From assembly GCA_014376655.1 (NCBI GenBank), contig JACMRC010000147.1, positions 1-11,186 on the forward strand: 11,186 nt of DNA, written 5' to 3'. The DNA comes from Mucilaginibacter sp. Lineage in GTDB: Bacteria > Bacteroidota > Bacteroidia > Sphingobacteriales > Sphingobacteriaceae. Made by a program: the position numbers and the translations under genes. Below, one piece after another: positions 1 through 6,670 of the stretch. Position 1 is the stretch's first letter; each line of letters starts with the position of its first letter. The notes beneath the pieces are model-generated. The model did no database searches. It saw only the letters and a program-made list of their open reading frames with translations, and had not been told where the DNA came from.

Positions 1-151
1 AAACAGAAATAGGTTCTTTATAAAGAAGGTTTTTATTCACAGAGGCTTTAGACGGTTCTGTAATAACAAGATCTTGAGACTTTGCCTGGGCAAATCCGGA
101 CGTATTATAGCTGCATACAGCAAAAATGATAAAGGTGAATAGGTTTTTCAT
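1..151 (-). CDS. Exported protein of unknown function, N-terminal part only (cut by window edge)
   Basis: An ATG at 151-149 opens a frame that stays open to the left edge, giving 50 visible codons. The product starts MKNLFTFIIFAVCSYNTSGF and reads as a Sec signal peptide: Lys2, a hydrophobic core over about residues 4-13, and a possible signal peptidase site at Ala21-Gln22-Ala23. The mature part begins with a polar Ser/Lys/Glu-rich stretch. It would therefore be exported to the periplasm or outer membrane. The start lies 11 bases past the stop of the polyprenyl synthase gene on the same strand, so the two are probably cotranscribed. No Shine-Dalgarno is seen. Too little is visible to assign a family, and no function is proposed. 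Confidence 0.7.
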   Translation of the reverse strand, partial: MKNLFTFIIFAVCSYNTSGFAQAKSQDLVITEPSKASVNKNLLYKEPISV

Positions 152-162
152 ACGTTAAGTTA

Positions 163-1137
163 CTAATATTCTCTCACCATCAACCCGTCCGCAAAATCGC
201 GCAGGTATTGTTTGTTTTCTTCGGGTAGATTGATCTTTTCTAATGCTTCAAAAGCTTTATCGGCATAGGTGTGCATGGTAGTTTCGGCATGTTGCCTTAC
301 CTGTACTGCACTATATACGGTAGTAACCGCTTCTACTTTTTCCTGGTGATCAAACTGTTCAGCATTGATCCATTTGGTTAACTCGGCTTTTTGATCTGCA
401 TTAGCTAATTCAAGCGCTTTTATTAGCAGGTAAGTTTTTTTGTTAGATATGATATCACCGCCAACCTGTTTGCCAAATTTTTCGGGCGAACCATATATAT
501 CCAAAATATCATCCTGTAGTTGGAAAGCTAAACCAAGATTTTCGCCAAATTCGGCTATTAACTCGGCATCTTTCATATCGGCACCGCCTAATATCGATCC
601 TATTTTTAAAGCGCCACCTAATACTACGGCAGTTTTAAGGCGGATCATGTAGATATACTCGTCGATCTTCACATCGTTCCGAACCTCGAAATCCATATCC
701 AGTTGCTGGCCTTCGCAAACGCCAACAGCTGTACTGTTAAATATATCCAGGATAACCCGTAGCAGCCTGTCCTCAACCTGCATCATCAGCTTATAGCCTT
801 CTATCAGCATCACATCGCCCGATAATATAGCCGCGTTTTGGTTCCATTTTTCGTGTACAGTAACTTTACCACGGCGCAATGGCGCATTATCCATAATGTC
901 ATCATGCATCAGCGTGAAATTATGGAACACCTCAATAGCAAGGGCCGGGGGTAATGCTTTCTCAACATCGCCACCAAATAAGTCGCAGGCCATTAGTAAA
1001 AGGGCAGGGCGCATGCGTTTGCCACCCATACTCAGGATATAATATATTGGCTCATATAACTCGGTAGGGTAAACCGGGTATTTAAGCTTGGTAACCGCTT
1101 TATCAATTAATAGTTGCAGGTCTTGTAGTTCTCTCAT
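163..1137 (-). CDS. E-type polyprenyl diphosphate synthase (geranylgeranyl/farnesyl-type likely)
   Basis: This 324-residue enzyme condenses isopentenyl diphosphate onto an allylic diphosphate, making isoprenoid chains in the cytoplasm. All hallmarks of trans-prenyltransferases are present: GGKRMRP at 38-44, the first Asp-rich motif DDIMD at 79-83 followed by Arg88-Arg89, GQQLDMDFE at 143-151, Lys168-Thr169, the second Asp-rich motif DDILD at 209-213, and GGDIISNKKT at 227-236. Both motifs keep their Mg2+-binding aspartates, so it should be active. The residue five before the first Asp-rich motif is Phe74. A bulky residue there generally limits chain length, whereas octaprenyl-type synthases carry Ala or Ser; a C15-C20 product is therefore inferred. 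The gene starts 21 bases after the RNase R stop and probably shares its transcript. The family call is firm; the exact product is not. Confidence 0.93.
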   Translation of the reverse strand: MRELQDLQLLIDKAVTKLKYPVYPTELYEPIYYILSMGGKRMRPALLLMACDLFGGDVEKALPPALAIEVFHNFTLMHDDIMDNAPLRRGKVTVHEKWNQNAAILSGDVMLIEGYKLMMQVEDRLLRVILDIFNSTAVGVCEGQQLDMDFEVRNDVKIDEYIYMIRLKTAVVLGGALKIGSILGGADMKDAELIAEFGENLGLAFQLQDDILDIYGSPEKFGKQVGGDIISNKKTYLLIKALELANADQKAELTKWINAEQFDHQEKVEAVTTVYSAVQVRQHAETTMHTYADKAFEALEKINLPEENKQYLRDFADGLMVREY

Positions 1138-1158
1138 AGTAATAGGTTACAGGAAAAA

Positions 1159-3297
1159 TTAATCCTGTACTAACGAAAAATCAATTTGCTTTTTAGTAAG
1201 GTCGACGTTTTTTACGCGTATTTTAACTTCATCGCCCAGTTGGTAGATCTTCTTTTTACGCTGGCCAATGATGGCATAATTTTTCTCGTCTAAGGTATAA
1301 AAATCGTCAGAGATATCGCGCAGCCTTATCATTCCTTCGCATTTATTTTCTATGATCTCTACATACATGCCCCATTCTGTAACACCCGATATAACACCGC
1401 TGTAAACGCTGCCAACCTGGTCTTTCAAGAACTCGGCCTGTTTGTACTTAACAGATGAACGTTCAGCATCGGCAGCTTTCTTTTCCATTGCCGACGCGTG
1501 CTGGCACATTTTCTCGTAATGATCTGCATTAACCGATTGACCGCCATCTAAATAATATTGCAGTAACCTGTGTACCATTACATCCGGGTAACGACGGATA
1601 GGCGAGGTGAAATGCGTATAATGATCGAACGCTAACCCGTAATGACTGCTGCTTTTTGTAGTATAAATAGCCTTCGCCATGGAGCGAATAGCTAAATGCG
1701 TTAAAACGTTTGCTTCCTTTTTTCCTACAACATCATCCATTAAAAAATTGAGAGACTTGGCTGTTTCTTTATCCGATTTAGTATTAATCTTATAACCAAA
1801 TCGTGCGGCGAAATTAGCAAAGCTGGCCAACGCATCCGGCTTTGGCGAATCGTGGGCGCGATATACGAACGTATATTTTTGCTTTCCTTTGCCTTTGTTG
1901 CTTACAAACTCGGCCACCTTACGGTTGGCTAAAAGCATAAAATCTTCTATCAGTTTATGGGCATCTTTACGCTCTTTTACATATACGCCGGTGGGTTTGC
2001 CTTTATCATCAAGAATAAATTTAACCTCGGTAGTTTCAAAGCTAATAGCGCCGTTTTTAAATTTGCGATCGCGCAGGATATAGGCAAGTTCGTTTAACTT
2101 TAATATTTCGCTGCTGAAGTCTCCTTCTTTAGTTTCAATAACTTCCTGTGCTTCCTCATAAGTAAAGCGACGGTTGGAGTTGATAACGGTTTTACCAAAC
2201 CATTCGTTTTGAATATTTGCCTGTGCATCTAACTCAAATACAGCCGCAAAACAAAGTTTATCTTCGTCAGGGCGCAATGAACATAAACCGTTTGATAAAC
2301 GTTCAGGTAGCATCGGTATAACCCTGTCAACCAGGTAAACAGAAGTACCACGATCAAAGGCCTCCTTATCCAAAGCCGAATCTGGAATAATATAATGCGA
2401 TACATCGGCAATGTGTACGCCAATCTCATAGTTGCCATTATCTAATATTTTAAATGATATGGCATCATCAAAATCCTTGGCATCAAACGGGTCGATTGTA
2501 AATGTAACCACATCCCTAAAATCGCGACGCTTTGCGATCTCCTGCGGAGTAATATCTGCTGAGATCTCCTCTGCATCCTGCTCAACTTCTTTAGGAAAAG
2601 ATAACGGGAAACCATACTCAGCAAGTATGGCGTTCATTTCGGTATCATTCTCGCCCTGTGCACCTAAAATATGTTTGATACGCCCAACCGGGTTCTTAGC
2701 TTGTGCCGGCCAATCTGTTATTTCGGCGACTGCCTTAATGCCGTTTTTAGCACCGTTAAGTTCACCCATAGGGATGAAGATATCGTGCATCATTTTACGA
2801 TCGTCAGGAATAAAGAACGCGTAACGGTCCGACAGTTTTACTATGCCGGTAAACTCCATTTTAGCGCGTTGCAATATCTCTATTACTTCGCCTTCCTGGC
2901 GCTTGCCTTTGCTTATTGCATAAACGTAAACCTTAACACGGTCGCCGTTTAAGGCATTGCGCAACTTACGCGGTGCAACAAAAATGTCGGTCTCGTCGGC
3001 ATCATCTGTAACAATAAAGGCCGAGCCATCATTGGTTAGATCTACTTTACCTTCAACAAAGGTTTTTAGTTCAATTAGCTGGAACTTGCCAGGTGTTACT
3101 TCTTTAAGTGTTTGCTTAAATGCTTCTTCTTTTAAAATATCAAGTATGGTATATTTTGCATCAGGGTCGCGTACGTTCAATTTGGCCGATACCTGCTTAT
3201 AGTTAAGCGGTGTGTTGCCATTTTGCTCAAAAATATCAAGTACCATTTGGGTGAGTACCGTATTTATTGTTGCGCTGTGTTTCTTTTTATTAGACAT
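1159..3297 (-). CDS. rnr: Ribonuclease R (RNB-family 3'-5' exoribonuclease)
   Basis: This 712-residue enzyme degrades RNA processively from the 3' end, including structured RNA, in the cytoplasm. Visible domains in order: an N-terminal helical/winged-helix region (about 10-75), two cold-shock-type OB domains (about 80-145 and 146-210), the RNB catalytic domain (about 257-585) and a C-terminal S1 domain (about 628-710). The metal-binding motif TIDPFDAKDFDDAI at 267-280 supplies Asp269, Asp275, Asp277 and Asp278. The second RNB signature HYTHFTSPIRRYPD is at 559-572. The protein ends right after S1 and lacks the long basic tail of E. coli RNase R, as expected in Bacteroidota. The start ATG at 3297 gives an N-terminus with MSNKKKH. 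It heads a probable operon with the polyprenyl synthase 21 bases downstream. RNase II is excluded by the tandem cold-shock domains and the length. Confidence 0.95.
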   Translation of the reverse strand: MSNKKKHSATINTVLTQMVLDIFEQNGNTPLNYKQVSAKLNVRDPDAKYTILDILKEEAFKQTLKEVTPGKFQLIELKTFVEGKVDLTNDGSAFIVTDDADETDIFVAPRKLRNALNGDRVKVYVYAISKGKRQEGEVIEILQRAKMEFTGIVKLSDRYAFFIPDDRKMMHDIFIPMGELNGAKNGIKAVAEITDWPAQAKNPVGRIKHILGAQGENDTEMNAILAEYGFPLSFPKEVEQDAEEISADITPQEIAKRRDFRDVVTFTIDPFDAKDFDDAISFKILDNGNYEIGVHIADVSHYIIPDSALDKEAFDRGTSVYLVDRVIPMLPERLSNGLCSLRPDEDKLCFAAVFELDAQANIQNEWFGKTVINSNRRFTYEEAQEVIETKEGDFSSEILKLNELAYILRDRKFKNGAISFETTEVKFILDDKGKPTGVYVKERKDAHKLIEDFMLLANRKVAEFVSNKGKGKQKYTFVYRAHDSPKPDALASFANFAARFGYKINTKSDKETAKSLNFLMDDVVGKKEANVLTHLAIRSMAKAIYTTKSSSHYGLAFDHYTHFTSPIRRYPDVMVHRLLQYYLDGGQSVNADHYEKMCQHASAMEKKAADAERSSVKYKQAEFLKDQVGSVYSGVISGVTEWGMYVEIIENKCEGMIRLRDISDDFYTLDEKNYAIIGQRKKKIYQLGDEVKIRVKNVDLTKKQIDFSLVQD

Positions 3298-3317
3298 AGG
3301 GTAGTATTGTATTTATG

Positions 3318-3345
3318 CGAAAGTACCGAATATTAAGTTATACAA
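3318..3345 (-). promoter_or_regulatory. Candidate Bacteroidota-type promoter for the RNase R operon
   Basis: On the minus strand TTG (3345-3343) is followed by 17 bases and then TACTTTCG (3325-3318). This fits the Bacteroidota primary-sigma pattern TTG-N17-23-TAnnTTTG with one mismatch in the -7 element. It would start transcription roughly 10-15 bases before the RNase R ATG. A perfect 10-base palindrome, tacaattgta (3341-3350), covers the -33 element and could be a binding site. Read by eye; such motifs also arise by chance in AT-rich DNA. Confidence 0.33.
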
Positions 3346-3353
3346 TTGTAAAG

Positions 3354-3367
3354 ATTGACTATTGACA
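3354..3367. repeat. Two-copy heptamer ATTGACT/ATTGACA downstream of the DUF5615 gene
   Basis: ATTGACT (3354-3360) is followed directly by ATTGACA (3361-3367), eight bases beyond the stop of the DUF5615 gene. It resembles the heptamer tract at 10598-10625 in unit length and in its position just after a stop codon on the minus strand. Two copies alone could be chance. Confidence 0.35.
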
Positions 3368-3374
3368 CTGCCAC

Positions 3375-3716
3375 TTAAAATATAAAGTATCCGCCGGTGT
3401 TGTTTTTAAGCCAAACCTCAACTTCTTTTAATTTGGACTTAATAGCGTCCATTAAGTCAAAGACATCATCGTATCGATTTGTTTTTGCGTTAACATTTAC
3501 AATACAAACTTTTAGGGTTTCAACTTTTTGTTGATAGTATAGATTTTTATCGTTGGTGAGTAGCACATCGAAATAGTTGTCTGCCATTAATTGCAGTAAG
3601 TCACCATTTTTTGTTCCGAGCCACTCCATATCACGAACGGTATAGACATCAAGATTTGCTTCTATAAACCTATATTTAAGTTTTGTGGGAAGTTGCTCGT
3701 CAATTAATATTTTCAT
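3375..3716 (-). CDS. DUF5615 PIN-like protein, probable toxin of a DUF433/DUF5615 pair
   Basis: A 113-residue protein starting MKILIDEQLP, the typical opening of DUF5615 PIN-like proteins (VapC-related, Mut7-C-like fold). Candidate acidic site residues are Asp6 and Glu7 at the first strand, Asp39 in the GDLLQLMA helix, and Asp56 in LLTNDKNL, which corresponds to the usual T-x-D-x-D/N region. Family members are thought to be RNases paired with DUF433 antitoxins; activity here is inferred. I chose the ATG at 3716: a longer frame begins only with TTG at 3731, and the conserved N-terminus starts at this ATG. Its first 17 bases overlap the end of the DUF433 gene, implying translational coupling. 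The stretch is markedly AT-rich: 51 of 180 bases (28%) are G or C in 3421-3540 plus 3661-3720 by hand count, which hints at acquisition by transfer. Confidence 0.8.
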   Translation of the reverse strand: MKILIDEQLPTKLKYRFIEANLDVYTVRDMEWLGTKNGDLLQLMADNYFDVLLTNDKNLYYQQKVETLKVCIVNVNAKTNRYDDVFDLMDAIKSKLKEVEVWLKNNTGGYFIF

Positions 3717-3930
3717 GTAACTGAGCTTCAATTAATAACTGCTCAGATACTTTTAATACTGTAAGGCAGTGTTCGCGAGGTATATAATCGAAATCGTTTA
3801 AAAAATCGTTTAATGAGTCCCCAGCTTCCAAATAATCAAATAGATTTTTAACAGGCACCCTTGTTCCTTTAAAAACAGGAATACCACCTAATACATCCTT
3901 ATCAACACTTATGGCTTCATTAACTTTCAT
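3700..3930 (-). CDS. DUF433 protein, probable antitoxin
   Basis: A 76-residue protein with the DUF433 core: the strand/turn GGIPVFKGTRVPVKNLFDYL, followed by a helix-turn-helix-like region through GDSLNDFLNDFDYIPREHCLTVLKV. DUF433 proteins usually sit directly upstream of a DUF5615 or PIN toxin gene, exactly as here, and are presumed to bind and neutralise it and to repress their own promoter. I chose the ATG at 3930 over a TTG seven codons upstream because MKVNEAI gives the usual spacing to the core. The frame ends in TGA at 3702-3700, inside the start of the toxin gene. It begins 38 bases after the stop of the ABC ATPase gene, so it may be read through from that transcript or have its own promoter. 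Confidence 0.8.
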   Translation of the reverse strand: MKVNEAISVDKDVLGGIPVFKGTRVPVKNLFDYLEAGDSLNDFLNDFDYIPREHCLTVLKVSEQLLIEAQLHENIN

Positions 3931-3968
3931 AATAATGTCGTTATAAATCAAATATAACTATTATTCAT

Positions 3969-5660
3969 TTAAAAAGCAGGGATAGAATCAATCAACCGCC
4001 TGGTATATTCTTCTTTTGGATGAGTATAGATTTCATCCGGATCGCCAATTTCAATGATCTCTCCTTTATTCATTACCATCATACGGTCGGAGATATGTTT
4101 GATGACTGACAGGTCATGCGAGATAAAGATGTAGGTCAAGTTAAACTCCTGCTGCAACTCTCTTATCAAATTCAACACCTGCGCCTGTACTGAAACATCC
4201 AGCGCCGATACCGACTCATCGCAAATAATGAACTTAGGCTGTAAGGCCAAGGCACGTGCAATTACAATGCGTTGCCGCTGGCCGCCCGAGAACTCGTGGG
4301 GGTAACGGTTAAAATGTTCTGGTAGCAGGTTAACTCGTTCAAGTAGCTCAATTACGCGTTTCTTGCGTTGTGTATTGTTGTTATATAAGTTATGCACCTG
4401 TAACGGTTCCATAATGGACTCGCCAACAGTAAGCCGTGGGTTAAGCGACGAGTATGGATCCTGGAAAATGATCTGGATGTCGCGGCGTATATTGCGCAGG
4501 TCGGTTTTGTTGAGTTTCCGCAGGTCATTACCTTCAAAATTGATAGTGCCTGCCGTCGGTTCTATCAATCTTAAAATGCTTCGTCCGAGGGTCGTCTTTC
4601 CACACCCGGATTCACCAACCAAACCCAACGTTTCACCGGGATATACATCAAAACTTACCTTATTTACCGCCTTTATCACGTTCTTGGACTGGCCGAAGAT
4701 TCCCGAACTTACCGGGAACCAGGTACTCAACTCTTTTACTTCCAACAAGGGTTGCTGGCTGTATAGCCTTTTCTTGCGTTCGGCTAATTCCGCTTTTGGA
4801 TAGTTGTATTCCTTACGGATATCTGCTATACTGGTATCTCTATTTGTAAAATCGGCTATAATGGGTAGTTTTTTAAGGTGATACTTAACCGCTGGCCGGC
4901 AAGCTAATAAACCTTTAGTATAGGGGTGTTGCGGATGTGTAAACAGCGTTGTTGCCTTCTCTTGCTCAACTATCTCGCCTTTGTACATTACCAGTACGCG
5001 GTCGGCAATTTGATGTACCACGCCTAAGTCGTGGGATATGAATACCAGGCTCATGCCGCGTTCGTCCTTTAGTTTTTTTAGCAAATCTATGATGGTTTTC
5101 TGTACAGTTACATCAAGCGCGGTGGTGGGTTCGTCGGCAATTAGTATCTCGGGGTCGCAGGATAGCGCCATGGCGGTCATAACCCGTTGCTTTTGGCCGC
5201 CTGAGATTTGGTGAGGGTAGCTATCAAATATAGCCTCTGGGCGGGGAAGTTGCACTTCTTTGAATAGTTTGATAGCCTGTGCCTTGGCTTCGGCTGCTGT
5301 CGTGCCCAAATGAAGCTGTATGGCCTCTGTAACCTGGTAACCGCAAGTAAGCACCGGGTTTAGCGACGTCATAGGTTCCTGGAAGATCATGGCTATGCGG
5401 TTGCCGCGTACAGCGCGTATTTCTTCTTCAGAGATACCAAACAAGTCTATATCATCCAACAACACCGTGCCGCTAACCATCGAATTGCTTTTATCAAGCA
5501 ACCGCATTAAGCTTAATGAAGTTACTGACTTGCCCGAACCCGACTCGCCAACTATACCAATGGTTTCGCCTTTTGCGAGGTTGAAGGAGATACCTTTAAC
5601 CGCATCAAACAAACCATTAGGTGTTTTAAATTGAATAGTAAGATTGTTTACACTGAGCAT
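3969..5660 (-). CDS. ABC transporter double ATP-binding protein, peptide/nickel type (DppD-DppF fusion, YejF/GsiA-like)
   Basis: A 563-residue fusion of two ATPase domains of the oligopeptide/dipeptide/nickel importer class, expected to sit at the inner face of the cytoplasmic membrane and power uptake. Domain 1: Walker A GESGSGKS at 38-45, Q-loop Gln94, signature ISGGQKQR at 152-159, Walker B ILIADE ending at Glu177, switch His210. Domain 2: Walker A GESGCGKT at 349-356, Q-loop Gln400, signature FSGGQRQR at 457-464, Walker B FIICDE ending at Glu482, switch His515. HPxHPYT at 242-248 and HPKEEYT at 547-553 mark oligopeptide-type C-terminal extensions. All catalytic residues are intact in both halves. 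No permease or substrate-binding protein gene is in the window, so the partners must be encoded elsewhere and the substrate is unknown. The start is one base after the exonuclease stop, so the two genes are very probably cotranscribed. Confidence 0.92.
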   Translation of the reverse strand: MLSVNNLTIQFKTPNGLFDAVKGISFNLAKGETIGIVGESGSGKSVTSLSLMRLLDKSNSMVSGTVLLDDIDLFGISEEEIRAVRGNRIAMIFQEPMTSLNPVLTCGYQVTEAIQLHLGTTAAEAKAQAIKLFKEVQLPRPEAIFDSYPHQISGGQKQRVMTAMALSCDPEILIADEPTTALDVTVQKTIIDLLKKLKDERGMSLVFISHDLGVVHQIADRVLVMYKGEIVEQEKATTLFTHPQHPYTKGLLACRPAVKYHLKKLPIIADFTNRDTSIADIRKEYNYPKAELAERKKRLYSQQPLLEVKELSTWFPVSSGIFGQSKNVIKAVNKVSFDVYPGETLGLVGESGCGKTTLGRSILRLIEPTAGTINFEGNDLRKLNKTDLRNIRRDIQIIFQDPYSSLNPRLTVGESIMEPLQVHNLYNNNTQRKKRVIELLERVNLLPEHFNRYPHEFSGGQRQRIVIARALALQPKFIICDESVSALDVSVQAQVLNLIRELQQEFNLTYIFISHDLSVIKHISDRMMVMNKGEIIEIGDPDEIYTHPKEEYTRRLIDSIPAF

Positions 5661-5661
5661 A

Positions 5662-6369
5662 TTAACCTACTATAGTGATGTTGTCATCTTCAATCAACGG
5701 CTCGCCACGGTAGCGCCTTAGCAGTTGGGCGGTGGCTACTACATCTTTTTGGCAATAAGTGCTTATGCGCTCTAACTGGTTGTCCTTCCAATAAACCGAG
5801 CCAACCATACTGCCGTCTATATCGTCTTTTGGGGTGGGGATGTTAAATATAGAGGTGAGTAAATTTAATGAGGTGTAACTCTTATAGTCGCCAAACTTCC
5901 ATAGCTCCATGGTGTCCAGGTGATTGATCTCCCAGGGCTTCTTGCCGGCTATCTCCAATTGCTTGGGCAGGGGCAGGCCGTTAACCAGCATGCGGCGGCA
6001 GATGTATGGGAAATCAAACTCCTTTCCGTTATGCGCTACCAGTATCAAACTTGGTGGTTGGGCAGCCAGCATGCCCGAGAAGTTCTCTAACAACTCTTTC
6101 TCGTCATGCCCTGCGAACGACTTAACACGCATTCCTCGAATTGACCCGCCGGTAAACACGCCTACCGAGATACAGATGATCTTACCAAACTCGGCCCAAA
6201 TGCCAGCGCTTTCATAGAACTCTTCGGCGGTCTCCTCCTTGCGGATGCGTTGGGTTTTAAGGTCCCAAAGCTTTTTGAAGTGTTCGGGTAGCTCATCGTG
6301 CGTTGCGTGTTGCGGCACGGTTTCAATGTCTAATACCAATAAATTACCAAGGTCGTACTGTTCAAGCAT
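5662..6369 (-). CDS. Predicted 3'-5' exonuclease, PolB-like (DEDDy/RNase H fold)
   Basis: A 235-residue nuclease of the predicted PolB-like 3'-5' exonuclease group (DNA_pol_B_exo2 type), with no polymerase domain. The three exonuclease motifs are visible: Exo I LVLDIET with Asp14 and Glu16; Exo II HNGKEFDFPYICRRM with Asn114 and Asp119; Exo III Y-x3-D with Tyr205 and Asp209 in STYCQKDVV. The tyrosine makes it DEDDy-type, so metal-dependent exonuclease activity is expected. The substrate (DNA or RNA) cannot be read from sequence. The start at 6369 places Asp14 at the normal distance from the N-terminus. The gene is the first of a minus-strand run: one base separates it from the ABC ATPase gene, and it faces the glycoside hydrolase gene across a divergent intergenic region. 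No convincing promoter was found in front of it. Confidence 0.85.
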   Translation of the reverse strand: MLEQYDLGNLLVLDIETVPQHATHDELPEHFKKLWDLKTQRIRKEETAEEFYESAGIWAEFGKIICISVGVFTGGSIRGMRVKSFAGHDEKELLENFSGMLAAQPPSLILVAHNGKEFDFPYICRRMLVNGLPLPKQLEIAGKKPWEINHLDTMELWKFGDYKSYTSLNLLTSIFNIPTPKDDIDGSMVGSVYWKDNQLERISTYCQKDVVATAQLLRRYRGEPLIEDDNITIVG

Positions 6370-6435
6370 GTGGGTAGTGTTATAGTACAGCCAATATAAT
6401 GATAGCTATCGAATTAGGAAAGTAATATCAATCTA

Positions 6436-6453
6436 CTGACAGCTGCCTGACAG
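6436..6453. repeat. Direct repeat CTGACAG x2, 11-base period (possible operator)
   Basis: Two exact CTGACAG copies occupy 6436-6442 and 6447-6453, separated by ctgc. The 11-base period is about one helical turn, so a dimeric or tandem regulator could bind both copies on one face. They lie 67 bases before the exonuclease start and about 218 bases before the hydrolase start. A 7-base repeat at this spacing could also be chance. Confidence 0.35.
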
Positions 6454-6533
6454 AAAAGGAGGCGTAAATAATAAGATACTTATTTAATATATTGATTTTG
6501 GTGATTTTTTGAGTGGATCAGTTAAAGTGAATC

Positions 6534-6554
6534 ATGCCTAATATTCTTAGGTAT
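6534..6554. repeat. Short inverted repeat in the divergent region
   Basis: ATGCCTAA (6534-6541) pairs with TTAGGTAT (6547-6554) across the loop tattc, forming an 8-pair stem with one G-T pair. It lies about 115 bases before the hydrolase ATG and is not followed by a T-run on either strand, so a terminator is unlikely. It could be an operator or leader hairpin; function unknown. Confidence 0.35.
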
Positions 6555-6670
6555 AAAGCATTTTTGCCTTTAAATTATGCTGTATCATACATACGGACTA
6601 ACGACATCGATTGCATAAATTTTAGTAATCATTTGTTTTAAAAATAGGATATTGGCATCAATTATAAATC

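Larger units (their letters stand above)
6370..6670. other. 301-base divergent intergenic region, no gene seen
   Basis: The region separates the exonuclease (minus) from the glycoside hydrolase (plus), so both promoters should lie here. It holds a perfect 10-base palindrome gatagctatc (6401-6410), a direct repeat of CTGACAG (6436-6442 and 6447-6453), a short inverted repeat AATAAG/CTTATT (6470-6484) and a hairpin at 6534-6554. I found no good TTG / TAnnTTTG pair in either direction and no tRNA-like fold. The Shine-Dalgarno-like AAAAGGAGG at 6454-6462 has no start codon at a useful distance. Confidence 0.6.

Noticed and set aside
3717..3731. Longer start of the DUF5615 gene (TTG at 3731)
   Set aside because: The conserved family N-terminus begins at the ATG at 3716, and TTG starts are rare; the same reasoning rejects the TTG at 3951 for the DUF433 gene.
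3375..6369. Exonuclease-ABC-toxin/antitoxin run as a new defence system
   Set aside because: The ATPase is of ordinary peptide-importer type with both sites intact, and no sensor, helicase or phage-related gene accompanies it; kept only as a gene-order observation.
6454..6462. Strong Shine-Dalgarno-like AAAAGGAGG on the plus strand
   Set aside because: No ATG, GTG or TTG follows at 5-12 bases, and genes here do not otherwise use Shine-Dalgarno sites.
6534..6641. Plus-strand 35-codon frame from ATG to TAA in the divergent region
   Set aside because: It starts inside a hairpin, has no ribosome binding site, and its composition looks like translated AT-rich intergenic DNA; probably chance.
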